64,000 bases of DNA from Urechis unicinctus (GCA_034190875.2 CM067355.1:32107335-32171334); one strand, 5' to 3'; numbered from the stretch's first letter, positions 11,815 through 22,357 are shown. Translations and numbers: made by a program. Notes: a model not told the origin generated them from the letters alone.

Positions 11815-12795
11815 ATCCGCGATACAGGTCGCAATTTTGGAAATTTTCCAATTTGTTCTTCACCCATCGTTAGGGGGTAATGATGCCCAGAACCGAGAGG
11901 TTTTGTTGTGACCTTGACCTGAAACTAAGGTCAAGGTCATCGAGTAAGTGAAAATCTAGTAACTCGAATAACTCCGTTAATAATGGTCGGATTGTTAAAA
12001 ACTTTACACCATCGTGTAGCTCATTCCAATTGCAAACTTTTTCTAAATACATATACGGCGATCCAACCAATGGTTTTCCCAAGCGTCTAAGGTCGGAAAA
12101 AAGTGGTATCGGTCCAAATGGCAACAAAAGTTTCCAGAATATTTTGAGCGCCTATAAAACCGTCAATACATGTCCGATGGTAATAAAATTTGGTTCACAT
12201 GTTCTCAGCGACATACCAAGACGTATCCTAAAAATATCATGAATGTCGATGACGTCACTTCCGGTCACGAAAGCATCAAAGTTTATAAAAAATGACACAA
12301 GTTCAATGCTCAATACGTCCATGCTTTAGAATTTCATTTAAAAACAGTTTAGATATTCTGAAAGTGTAATGTATTTGTAAACTTTTTCTAAATATACTTA
12401 GTTGTAAATAATGCATTGTTAAAAAAATTGTAGCAGGTCGAAAATTTCTGGTAACCAAAATCTCTCAACGTTTTAATTTCGCAATAAATTCACTAATTAT
12501 CGTCCGATCGTAACAAAATTACCAGTAGTATCTAAAAGCTGACACAGTTACTAAACTTTGATAATTGACATATGCTATCAAAATATTCGTCGTTTTTCAA
12601 AGCGCGTTGAGTTGAAAAAACAAATTTCACTCAGTCAATTTTCGTCCAATTTTCGATTGCTAATAAAATCGTAAATATCAGTTCTATAATGATAAAAAAT
12701 CTGCTCAGCTGTTGTCATCGATAGCACAAATCGTGTTCTATTGAAATTAGATGAAATAATTGTTGTGGCACGAAAATTCAGAAAAAAAAATTATC

Positions 12796-12868
12796 TCCGT
12801 GTACGGGGATTTGAACACCGGCCTCTGGCATGGAAGTCTAAAACTGAGCCGCTACGCCACGCGGCCTA
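12796..12868 (-). tRNA. tRNA-like sequence, degenerate (copy 3 of 4)
   Basis: Best preserved of the four. The B box-like region GTGTTCAAATCC lies between CGGTG and CCCCG, which can form four of five T-stem pairs. A box TGGCGTAGCGG, anticodon position TCC by alignment to tRNA-Gly. A run of 9 T on the minus strand (12782-12790) follows. The acceptor stem pairs poorly. Confidence 0.5.
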
Positions 12869-13292
12869 GCACACTAGAATGCATTGTCATATATAAATAA
12901 TAATTATTACAGGTGCCAACAACAGCTAAACACTCAACATGATTGATATATCCATAGTAATTTTGTTAATTATAGGTTGATACGGATTTTTTTATTGCTT
13001 AATGTTGTTTTGCTTCTGAATGAATGTTTAAGGTTGATAGTTTCACAAAGGTCACCGCTGCTGCCAGCTCGCTTTGCGTAAAGCCGGCAAGCAGCAATAC
13101 GGACCAGTCCAATTCACTGTAAAAAATGAATGTCCTCTAAAAAAAAATTTGCATATCGATGCAACACATCGCAAACGAAGCCATGCCAGTCAATACTTCT
13201 TTATCACCCTTGGTTATCGATGGTTCCCATTAGACATCATAACTATGATAACGTACCTTATGATTTTTCATTTCCCTTTCGTGCTACACAAA

Positions 13293-13581
13293 CAAGAGGC
13301 CCGTAGATACATGGGGAAACCTCGAGGCCCACGGGCAAAATTCAAAATTGGCCCCCATTAATTCATCTTATTGTATATATCATAACGTAATGATGATTTA
13401 CACGTTATGATTTTTCATTTCCCATGAATCACTTTGCAATCATAATGATTTTCAACATAAGAGGCATGATAACTTAGGTAATTTGTGACCGATTTTGGTC
13501 AATTGTGGCCCCATTCTGAAATTGTTGCAATTATTTGGATGCAGTTCGCCAAGTTCCCACATGGCTCCCATGGGCCTCTTG
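13293..13581. mobile_element. MITE-like ~290-bp inverted-repeat module, copy 1
   Basis: Left end CAAGAGGCCCGTAGATACAT, right end ACATGGCTCCCATGGGCCTC then TTG. Read on the opposite strand, the right end starts CAAGAGGCCCATGGG. The arms are inverted and imperfect, about 30 bp long. The body is AT-rich with TCATCTTATTGTATATAT and CCGATTTTGGTCAATTGTGG. No coding capacity. It also forms the 3' end of HP copy 4b. Confidence 0.55.
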
Positions 13582-13582
13582 T

Positions 13583-15392
13583 TAACTTGGCTCAGCCAAG
13601 TTATGGCGATCGGCCCGGTTTGTAAGTTTGTATGGATGTTTGTTAACTTTTATTTGTTTCGCGATACAGGTCGCAATTTTTGAAAATTTTCCAATTTTTT
13701 CTTCACCAATCGTTTGGCGCCCATGATGCGCAGAACCGAGAGGTTTTGTTTTGACCTTGACATCATATCAAGGTCAAGGTCACGTTGTGAATTTTTCAAT
13801 CCTTTATATCTTCTTAATCTACGGTGCGATTTTTCTAAAGTTTACAGTTCCTTGTAGCCTGATTTATTCGCCAACTTTCCATGTCAAATATCATGAAAAA
13901 ATATGCACATTTCGCCACGTAGCCCCCACTCGAAAATTTTGTGGTAGTGTTTTACCACATTTTTCAATCGCTTATAACTTCAACAATATTCGATGGATGG
14001 TCATAAAAAAATTGGGTCGAATGTTCACAGAATCACTGGCTATCGGAAGATAAGTGTTTTTTTTTATGTCGATGATGTCACTTCCGGTTACGAGCAAAAC
14101 AACGTTATTTAGCTGGGCAATCGAAAGTTATTGCATCATTACTCCGTCGTTAATGGTCGTATCGTAAAAATGTTTTTGCACCTGAAGGTAGCCCATACAC
14201 ATCCGAACTTGAAACTTATCCATCTAATTGTTTATGTCTTATAGTTTTCTCACAAACTGAGCTTAAAGTTAAAAAGTGACCCCCAAATGCATTAACACCC
14301 CAATATGTTTAATACTACTGGGTCGATTTTGAAAATTTAAACATGAATTTGAAGGTTACTTTTCGAGTAACATTTCGTACGCAGTGTAGCAGCAGGAAGC
14401 AGGAATTATGCGTAGTTTTCTCACGAATCGCCGGTAAAAGTTCGGAAAACAGCTAAAATTGGCAATTTTTTTTCGATCACTTGTAAAATCGACAATATTC
14501 GTTCGAGGGTCACAAAACGTGGGTAAAATGTTACCATGGAGAGCGTGTACCGAATGATGATTCTTTTGGGGAAGTCGCTGATGTCATTTCCGGTCACGAA
14601 CGAGTGAAAGTTAAAATTCGACTAAAATCTGAAGTTATCGCGTCGTTTCTCTGTCGCGAATGGTCGTATTGTGAATTGGTTTGCTCGAGAAGGAAGCCCA
14701 TTCAATTCTGAACAAAGTGTATAATTTTCTGCTCTTAATACCCAACAGTTTTCTCACAAAGTAAGTTTGAAGTACAGTGGGTGTCATTTCTGCTGGCACT
14801 TCGCTGCAGCCGCCTTGTCGCGCGCAGAACAAAGGAATCCGCTTGGCGCGGCCGCCTGCGAGAATCAGGTCAAGTCGCAGTGCCTCTCGCGCTACACAAG
14901 CAAGAGGCCCAGGGTACATGGGGGAACTTGTCGAACTGCATCAGGAAAATTTCAAAATCGGCCAACTAATTCATCTTATTGTATATATTTAATTAAGATC
15001 CATATAATGGAAGCCTATCTCAATTGTTAACTTGAAAAAAAATTTAAATTTTCCCCATTTGTCACAAAAAATTATAATCCATGATAACTTAGATAATTTT
15101 TTGGCCGATTTTGGTCAATTGTGGCCCAATTTTGAAATTGTTGCAATTATTTGGATGCGGTTTGCCAAGTTCCCCCATGTACCCATGAGCCTCTTGGCTA
15201 TCGATTGTTCCCACTAGACATCATAACGATGATAACGTAATGGTGATTTGTGCCTTATGATTTTTCATTTCCCATGAATCACTTTGCAATCATAATTGTT
15301 TCTTGATTCATGGGTGTATATATATAATGTTTTTTGTTGCAATTATTATTTTTAAAAGGCCAAGTTCACCCATGGTTTCATGGGCATCTTGT
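13583..15392 (+). repeat. HP-family repeat, copy 5 (subfamily B, duplicated)
   Basis: Palindrome at 13583-13603 (10-base arms, C centre). DR0 motif 13771-13782, preceded by TGACATCATATCA instead of the usual spacer. The body differs from copies 1-4: it has two CACTTCCGG-like blocks (near 14068 and 14583), no tRNA-like segment, a GC-rich stretch near 14800-14900 and a MITE-like module at 14901-15196. Nearly identical along its whole length to copy 6. Confidence 0.8.
14901..15196. mobile_element. MITE-like inverted-repeat module, copy 2
   Basis: 296 bp. Left arm CAAGAGGCCCAGGGTACATG then GGGGAACTTG. The right arm on the opposite strand is CAAGAGGCTCATGGGTACAT then GGGGGAACTTGG. The arms match over about 30 bp with few mismatches. 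No target duplication is obvious. No coding capacity. Confidence 0.65.
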
Positions 15393-17193
15393 TAACTTGG
15401 CGTTATCATAACGCCAAGTTACCGATCGGCGCCGGTTGTGCATTTGTTGGATGTTGTTAACTTTTTTTGTTTCGCGATACAGGTCGCCAATTTTTGAAAT
15501 TTTCTCAATTTTTTCTTCACCAATCGTTTGGCGCCCATGATGCGCAGAACCGAGAGGTTTTGTTTTGACCTTGACATCATATCAAGGTCAAGGTCACGTT
15601 GTGAATTTTTCAATCCTTTATATCTTCTTAATCTACGGTGCGATTTTTCTAAAGTTTACAGTTCCTTGTAGCCTGATTTATTCGCCAACTTTCCATGTCA
15701 AATATCATGAAAAAATATGCACATTTCGCCACGTAGCCCCCCACTCGAAAATTTTGTGGTAGTGTTTTACCACATTTTTCAATCGCTTATAACTTCAACA
15801 ATATTCGATGGATGGTCATAAAAATTGGGTCGAATGTTCACAGAATCACTGGCTATCGGAAGATAAGTGTTTTTTTTATGTCGATGATGTCACTTCCGGT
15901 TACGAGCAAAACAACGTTATTTAGCTGGGCAATCGAAAGTTATTGCATCATTACTCCGTCGTTAATGGTCGTATCGTAAAAATGTTTGCACCTGAAGGTA
16001 GCCCATACACATCCGAACTTGAAACTTATCCATCTAATTGTTTATGTCTTATAGTTTTCTCACAAACTGAGCTTAAAGTTAAAAAGTGACCCCCAAATGC
16101 ATTAACACCCCAATATGTTTAATACTACTGGGTCGATTTTGAAAATTTAAACATGAATTTGAAGGTTACTTTTCGAGTAACATTTCGTACGCAGTGTAGC
16201 AGCAGGAATTATGCGTAGTTTTCTCACGAATCGCCGGTAAAAGTTCGGAAAACAGCTAAAATTGGCAATTTTTTTTCGATCACTTGTAAAATCGACAATA
16301 TTCGTTCGAGGGTCACAAAACGTGGGTAAAATGTTACCATGGAGAGCGTGTACCGAATGATGATTCTTTTGGGGAAGTCGCTGATGTCATTTCCGGTCAC
16401 GAACGAGTGAAAGTTAAAATTCGACTAAAATCTGAAGTTATCGCGTCGTTTCTCTGTCGCGAATGGTCGTATTGTGAATTGGTTTGCTCGAGAAGGAAGC
16501 CCATTCAATTCTGAACAAAGTGTATAATTTTCTGCTCTTAATACCCAACAGTTTTCTCACAAAGTAAGTTTGAAGTACAGTGGGTGTCATTTCTGCTGGC
16601 ACTTCGCTGCAGCCGCCTTGTCGCGCAGAACAAAGGAATCCGCTTGGCGCGGCCGCCTGCGAGAATCAGGTCAAGTCGCAGTGCCTCTCGCGCTACACAA
16701 GCAAGAGGCCCAGGGTACATGGGGGAACTTGTCGAACTGCATCAGGAAAATTTCAAAATCGGCCAACTAATTCATCTTATTGTATATATTTAATTAAGAT
16801 CCATATAATGGAAGCCTATCTCAATTGTTAACTTGAAAAAAAATTTAAATTTTCCCCATTTGTCACAAAAAATTATAATCCATGATAACTTAGATAATTT
16901 TTGGCCGATTTTGGTCAATTGTGGCCCAATTTTGAAATTGTTGCAATTATTTGGATGCGGTTTGCCAAGTTCCCCCATGTACCCATGAGCCTCTTGGCTA
17001 TCGATTGTTCCCACTAGACATCATAACGATGATAACGTAATGGTGATTTGTGCCTTATGATTTTTCATTTCCCATGAATCACTTTGCAATCATAATTGTT
17101 TTCTTGATTCATGGGTGTATATATATAATGTTTTTTGTTGCAATTATTATTTTTAAAAGGCCAAGTTCACCCATGGTTTCATGGGCATCTTGT
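15393..17193 (+). repeat. HP-family repeat, copy 6 (recent duplicate of copy 5)
   Basis: Palindrome at 15393-15421 (core GTTATCATAAC, as in copies 3a and 7). From about 15496 onward it tracks copy 5 base for base except for a handful of small indels, for example a 6-bp unit lost near 16205. DR0 motif 15585-15596. MITE-like module 16702-16996. The high identity points to a recent tandem duplication. Confidence 0.85.
16702..16996. mobile_element. MITE-like inverted-repeat module, copy 3
   Basis: Same module as 14901-15196, carried along by the 1.8 kb duplication. 295 bp, with arms CAAGAGGCCCAGGG and, inverted, CAAGAGGCTCATGGG. Confidence 0.65.
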
Positions 17194-18960
17194 TAACTTG
17201 GCGTTATCATAACGCCAAGTTATGGCGATCGGCCCGGTTTGTAAGTTTGTGTGTGGGTGGGTTTGTTTGTTAACAATTTTTTGTTTCGCGATACAGGTCG
17301 CAATTTTTGAAATTTTCCAATTTTTTTTTCGCCCATCGCTAGGCGCTAATAAGGCGCAGAACCGAGAGGTTTTGTTTTGACCTTGACCCAAAACTAAGGT
17401 CAAGGTCATTGAATAAGTGAAAAACTAGTACCTCGAATAACTCCGTTAATAATGGTCGGATCGTTACAAACTTTACACCATCGTGTAGCTCATTCAAATT
17501 GCAAACTTTTTCTAAATTCATATACGGCGATCCAACCAATGGTTTTCCCAAGCGTCTAAGGTTGAAAAAAAGTGGTATCGGTCCAAATGGCAACAAAAGT
17601 TTCATGAATATTTTGAGCGCCTATAAAACCGTCAATACATGTCCGATGGTAATAAAATTTGGTTCACATGTTCTCAGCGACATACCAAGACGTATCCTAA
17701 AATATCATGAATGTCGATGACGTCACTTCCGGTCACGAAAGCATCAAAGTTTTCAAAAAATGACACAAGTTCAATGCTCAATATGTCCATACTTTAGAGT
17801 TCCATTTTTAAACAGTTTAGATATTCTGAAAGTGTAATGTAATTGTAAACTTTTTCTAAATATACTTAGTTGTAAATAATGCATTGTTAAACAAATTGTA
17901 GCAGGTCGAAAATTTCTGGTAACCAAAATCTCTCAACTTATTTATTTCGCAATAAATTCACTAATTATCGTCCGATCGTAACAAAATTAACATTTTCTGA
18001 AAGCTGAAACAATTGCCAAACTTTGGATTTGACATATTCTATCAAAATATTCGTCGTTTTCAAAGCGCGTTGAGTTGAAAAAACAAATTTCACTCAGTCA
18101 ATTTTCGTCAAATTTTCGATTGCTAATAAAATCGTAAATATCAGTTCTATAGTGATAAAAAACTGCTCAGCTGTTGTCATCGACAGCACGAATCGTGTTC
18201 TATTGAAATTAGATGAAATAATTGTTGTGGCACGAAAATTCGGAAAAAAAATTATGTCCGTGTACTGGATTTGAACACCGGCCTCTGGCATGGAAGTCTA
18301 AAACTGTGCCGCTACGCCACGCGGCCTAGCACACTGATCGGTATTGTCATATATATATCATAAGTATAACAGGTGCCAACAACATTTAAACGCTCAACAT
18401 GATTGATATATCCATAGTAATTTTGTTAATTATAGGTTGATACGGATTTTTTATTACTTAATGTTGTTTGGCTTCTGAATGAATGTTTAAGGTTGATAGT
18501 TTCACAAAGGTCGCCGCTGCTGCCAGCTCGCTTTGCGTAAAGCCGGCAAGCAGCAATACGGACCAGTCCAATTCACTGTAAAAATGTATGTCCTCTTAAA
18601 AAAAATTGCATATCGATGCAACACACAGCAAACGAAACCATGCCCAGTCAATACTTCTTTATCATCCTTGCTTATCGATGGTTCCCATTAGACATCATAA
18701 CGATGATAACGTACCTTATGATTTCCCTCTTGTGCTACACAAACAAGAGGCTCGTAGATACATGGGGAAACCTTGAGGCCCATGGGCAAATTTCAAAATC
18801 GGCCCACTAATTCATCTTATTGTATATATTATAACGTAATGATGATTTATACGTTATGATTTTTCATTTCCCATGAATCACTTTGCAATCATAATGATTT
18901 TCAACATAAGAGGCATGATAACTTAGGTAATTTTTGGGTAATTTTTATAGCAGGGTTTTT
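17194..18960 (+). repeat. HP-family repeat, copy 7
   Basis: Palindrome at 17194-17222. DR0 motif 17397-17408, TGACGTCACTTCCGG from 17718, tRNA-like segment 18256-18328. The tail enters a MITE-like module (CAAGAGGCTCGTAGATACAT from 18744) that fades near 18950. This is the last member of the array. Confidence 0.75.
18256..18328 (-). tRNA. tRNA-like sequence, degenerate (copy 4 of 4)
   Basis: On the minus strand: A box TGGCGTAGCGG, TTAGACTTCCATGCCAGAGG (anticodon position TCC by alignment to tRNA-Gly) and B box-like GTGTTCAAATCC. About five of seven acceptor pairs can form with a shifted 3' end. A minus-strand run of 8 T (18244-18251) follows. Confidence 0.45.
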
Positions 18961-20109
18961 CTCAAAAGTACTTTGCTTGCTAAATGATAATCTGGTGCCG
19001 TGTTCCTGACGGGAAAGTCGCTGTTTTACCCGATCCCCTGGTTTCTCGCTGAGACACGAAATCGGGATATGCATTAAGCGGCAGGCCAGCTATCTTCTAT
19101 GTATACATAATATCTTTTACGTAAACATAGATGAGAGCAGTTAATGCAAATCCCTGTGGGTTGTCTGGTCTAAAGGACGGAAAACACTTGACATGGACCA
19201 AGCACAGAAACACAAACAAAGGATATAAAATTGAGCTGATCAAACATTGAAAGAAGCGCTACTCACTGAAATTATCAGTAGTCATATTCCAATGTAAACA
19301 GGTAAACCCCCTTCAATAGCCGACCCGGTTGATCAGGAACACACAGGCGGTAGCCTTACTCCCAGTGATATACAGGGCTGAGTGGAACGAGGGTAATCGG
19401 TAGCAATTTAGTCACGCGAAGAAAGTGATAATCGATGCCGTTATCATCTCACTCTTCGTTATCATCATTTGTAGAATTATCACCACCGCCACCATCATCA
19501 TCATCATCATCATCATAATCGTCGTTGTTGTCGTCGTCATCAATATCATCAGCTGTAGCTTCATCTGCTTAATAATCAAACTGGTCACTATAACCAAGAT
19601 CACTCCTAATATTCACGTTTTTGTAAGTGTCGATATCCTCATCCCACTACAATCATCGTCATCATCAACATATCTACTGTCGACAGATAATGAACCACAC
19701 TTGAAACTTGCTAGTTTTATACCGACTGCATTCTGGATGCTGACGAGGGTGGCCACTTATTCATGAGTTGTGGATCGTAAAACAACTCTTTCTGTTATGC
19801 TGCTTTATGACAACTTTATCAACCATACAATGCGAACGGTGACATCCTGAACAACCATATGGAAATGGCGTGTCATTTAAGAGGTGCCGTTTTTATGGCA
19901 GCTATTAATAGATGGCAGAGGAACGTTCTGTTTGGGACGTGACTACCAGAAAACAGACTAGACCATGATGTCTGAAGTTATATATACTAACATGCCCCGA
20001 GAATGCATAAGCTGCATTTTGAAAAAATATGGTCAATTATTTTATCTTCTAACAGTCCCGGTTTTGTTATTTCAACAACGTGCAGGCCTTCTTTTACTCA
20101 GCCTAGACT
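18961..20109. other. Unassigned spacer with an ATC-rich microsatellite
   Basis: No gene recognised. The interval 19484-19550 is a run of CAT/ATC triplets passing into GTC/GTT triplets. It produces low-complexity open frames on both strands (Ile/Val-rich on plus, Met/Thr-rich on minus) that should not be called genes. The rest has no repeats or motifs I can name. Confidence 0.6.
19484..19550. repeat. (ATC)n microsatellite
   Basis: CACCGCCACCATCATCATCA and onward: about eight uninterrupted ATC units, then a GTCGTTGTTGTCGTCGTC stretch. Seen directly. Confidence 0.9.
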
Positions 20110-20174
20110 GGGTTGACCTTCTCCTACTTGACCCAGTTGCCCTTAGCACACAACCACAGACACTTCCTTCTGAA

Positions 20175-20752
20175 TGGAAGTGCAGCCCATAATAGGGACA
20201 AAGTTTCATTATAGGTACGAATCTTGGCCAGGCGCTTGTAGGGCCACCCGTAATCTTGGGTATGGTTTCTGCTAGGTATACACCCATGTGGCTTTATCTC
20301 TAACGGAGATGTTCGCATACACTTACGTCTCCTTATCTTTAATGGAGATTCTTGTTTACAAAACAGCCACTTATTCAAGAAGGGGCTGTATTGTTAACAG
20401 TTCACTCGTGATTGGCTTTGAAAAGCATGTAGAATGGTCCTGTATGATATGTAATCTATTCTGGACTTTTCTAGCCCTAAAGCGGGGATATAGTTGCGGT
20501 TCAGTGTTGGTGCCTACTCCACACTTTAGACAAAGGAGCTGGGAATGATAAATTATAGCGCTTCTTGTGAGTTTTATGGGGGCCAGCTACATGTGTTTTA
20601 TTATATTTACCTGCTATTATCGATGGCTATGAAAGCTGGCCTAATCTCTGAATGGGGATTCCCCAAGCCTCCTTGAAGGTTGTATTTGTCCACGCTTTAT
20701 ATTCCAGATCTGTGGTATATTGAATAGACGAAGTTTGTTATGCAAATGAACA
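20175..20752 (+). repeat. SegB direct repeat DR1 (unit 1)
   Basis: Begins TGGAAGTGCAGCCCATAAT and ends AATGAACA. It is clearly related to DR2 (22475-23061), sharing TTATCTCTAAC.GAGATGTTCG, TCTATTCTGGACTTTTCTAG, GTGCCTACTCCACACTTTAG and CTGTGGTATATTGAATAGAC, with roughly 80% similarity by eye. Equivalent copies: 27926-28513, 46715-47302, 55575-56162. An acceptor-like AACAG lies at its right end. Function unknown; it may be a duplicated promoter/intron region or remnants of terminal repeats. Confidence 0.7.
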
Positions 20753-20875
20753 GAATACCAAAGGAGTTGTCACTAATTGACTGGTGAATCATTCGTGCCT
20801 GAAAGTGTCAGGTTATCACTGGCTGAAGCCGTGCGCTTTGTCTCAAGCCCCATAATACAATACACTCGCACCAGG

Positions 20876-21139
20876 ATGAACTGCCCACTGTGTGGAAAGA
20901 CCATGTTAAACCTGATAAGACATCTTAGGGATCGTCATGACTTTACTCAGGCTGGTGCGTCTCTCTATCAAAAGAACCTTCATGGCAAGGTGCAGTTGGA
21001 GCAGAAAAGAAGGGGTGACGCTTCTGACAAACGGAAATTAAAAAACTGTCCCTTCCCAAAGTGCGGAAGTGTCGTAACACGGCTGGACAAGCACCTTGGC
21101 ATGAAACACAAGATACGAAATAGAACTGAGAAATATCGA
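20876..21139 (+). pseudogene. Relic two-finger C2H2-like exon (SegB unit 1)
   Basis: From the ATG at 20876 the frame encodes two compact Cys2His2-like fingers: CPLCGKTMLNLIRHLRDRH (20882-20938) and CPFPKCGSVVTRLDKHLGMK plus His (21047-21109). Both have only nine residues between the second Cys and the first His, shorter than the classical twelve. A Lys/Arg-rich linker joins them. The open frame starts earlier, at 20777, without an ATG. Past 21140 the frame reads low-complexity Leu/His-rich sequence that is probably out of frame: another frame at 21232-21403 gives an Ala/Pro/Ser-rich stretch (APASPHAPVPAAVSDAPVSA). Nearby exons suggest a DNA-binding protein. I cannot name the family. Confidence 0.5.
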
Positions 21140-21655
21140 GGGTGTCCAAACACTCATTTGCCATTAACAGGTCCCGCAAAGTGGGTGAGGCCGAGCACGT
21201 TGAACCATTGCAATATGACCATTGACACTGATTCTGCTCCGCTACTCTTGCGCCTGCTTCACCACATGCACCTGTGCCTGCTGCTGTATCTGATGCGCCA
21301 GTGTCCGCTTCTATGTCTGGACTTGCCCATATTCCAGCGCCTGCTCTTGGTCCGGCAACATCATCTCCGTTTGCACTTGTCGCGACGACATACCAGTGTT
21401 AGGGCAAGCTTCCAATTTCACAGAACTGTCTTCTGCGCCAAATTACGAGTTGTCATCTTCTCATCATTTTATTTTTCATTTTCAACGGGGTCCTTACACA
21501 ACATACTGCATACTCTCTTAATCGGTCATTTGTCGATGTAGAGGAACTTGATTGCTTCGTATCCTGTATTATGCATGATACAAAACGATATATTAGGTTG
21601 TTTTTATTGTAATTAGTGCGTCATGTACCTGTTCAGTAAAGTGCCTTCCGTATAG

Positions 21656-22026
21656 ACAACCAAGGTCGAGCAGTTCCGCGCCTGGCTACCAACGATATCT
21701 GGGGCTGGGTGAAGCAAGGCCAGTGTGAAGGTCGTCGCAGACCAAGTCGGTTACCTGATGTTCCTTATTAAAGGAGGAAAAGATGAGCTAAACAAAAATT
21801 TCCTTGTTTTAGAGGAAGAGTTTCTTGACAAGGAATTGGCAGGAAACAAAGCCAAGACCATTCAGGCTTATCTATTTTCAATGATAAAATTTTAGAATAT
21901 GGAAGGGTCCAAGGTTTTCCTTTGGCTAAACAGGACCCGATCATAACGAAACAGGTGCAGCTGTGTTGCGGAGGCCTGAGGAAGACCATATAGGAGAGGA
22001 CGTGGCAAGGAAAATAGAAGACCATA
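21656..22026 (+). pseudogene. Relic exon, SAM-like (tyrosine-recombinase core-binding type) domain, unit 1
   Basis: After an acceptor-like TATAG, one frame reads VEQFRAWLPTISGAG, a TGA, then SKASVKVVADQVGYL and FLDKELAGNKAKTIQAYLFS up to MIKF. It meets TAG one base out of step and continues in the next frame as LEYGRVQGFPLAKQDP to a GTAAGT donor at 22027. The pattern 'F..WL...A..V..QV..L...LDK.........TI.AYL.S...FLEYG' is typical of SAM-like N-terminal domains of tyrosine recombinases. This is pattern recall only. All four units share the TGA and the one-base slip, so the gene was dead before the segment multiplied. No catalytic domain seen. Confidence 0.4.
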
Positions 22027-22207
22027 GTAAGTAATGAACATGCTTAAATGTCAAATACAACGATTTTCAACATTTCCCATTGATGTGTGGCAAAATTGGG
22101 AAGAATATCTAATTATCTGATTGCAGCTTGTATTTCAATTAACTAGCAAGTATTAGCGTTAAAAACATCCCCATAAGACTCAAATAAAATCCGAAGCCAT
22201 CTCCAAG

Positions 22208-22357
22208 ATGCCATTTTGCATCAATTGGTTCTCGACCCCGACCGAATTTGACAGCAGTGGGAGCGAAGAGGCGAATTGTTCTTTTGTCAAATTATATTCA
22301 CTCAATGAAACTAACCTTACAGAGTTGGCTGAGCTTGGAGATACATCTACCCCCTAG
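22208..22357 (+). other. Small open frame, 49 codons (SegB unit 1)
   Basis: ATG at 22208 opens MPFCINWFSTPTEF then DSSGSEEANCSFVKLY and ends at TAG 22355-22357. It is kept in unit 2 and, with small changes, in units 3 and 4. Because the copies are nearly identical, this does not show selection. It could be a first exon or chance. No homology recognised. Confidence 0.2.

Larger units (their letters stand above)
11815..13582 (+). repeat. HP-family repeat, copy 4b
   Basis: Restarts inside the family at GCGATACAGGTCGCAATT, without the palindrome. DR0 motif 11928-11939, TGACGTCACTTCCGG from 12250, tRNA-like segment 12796-12868, and a 289-bp inverted-repeat module at 13293-13581 that supplies the 3' end (CCCATGGGCCTCTTG). 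Confidence 0.75.

Noticed and set aside
14635-14992. Ala/Arg-rich frames over the GC-rich stretch of HP copies 5 and 6
   Set aside because: Several overlapping frames on both strands are open because of local GC richness, and small indels between the two copies shift them freely.
7147-18328. The four tRNA-like segments as functional tRNA genes
   Set aside because: Stems pair poorly, one copy has a duplicated B-box region, and all sit in a dispersed repeat. They are kept as relics only.
19412-19766. Open frames over the ATC-rich stretch (Ile/Val-rich on plus, Met/Thr-rich on minus)
   Set aside because: They are translations of a triplet microsatellite, open in several frames at once.
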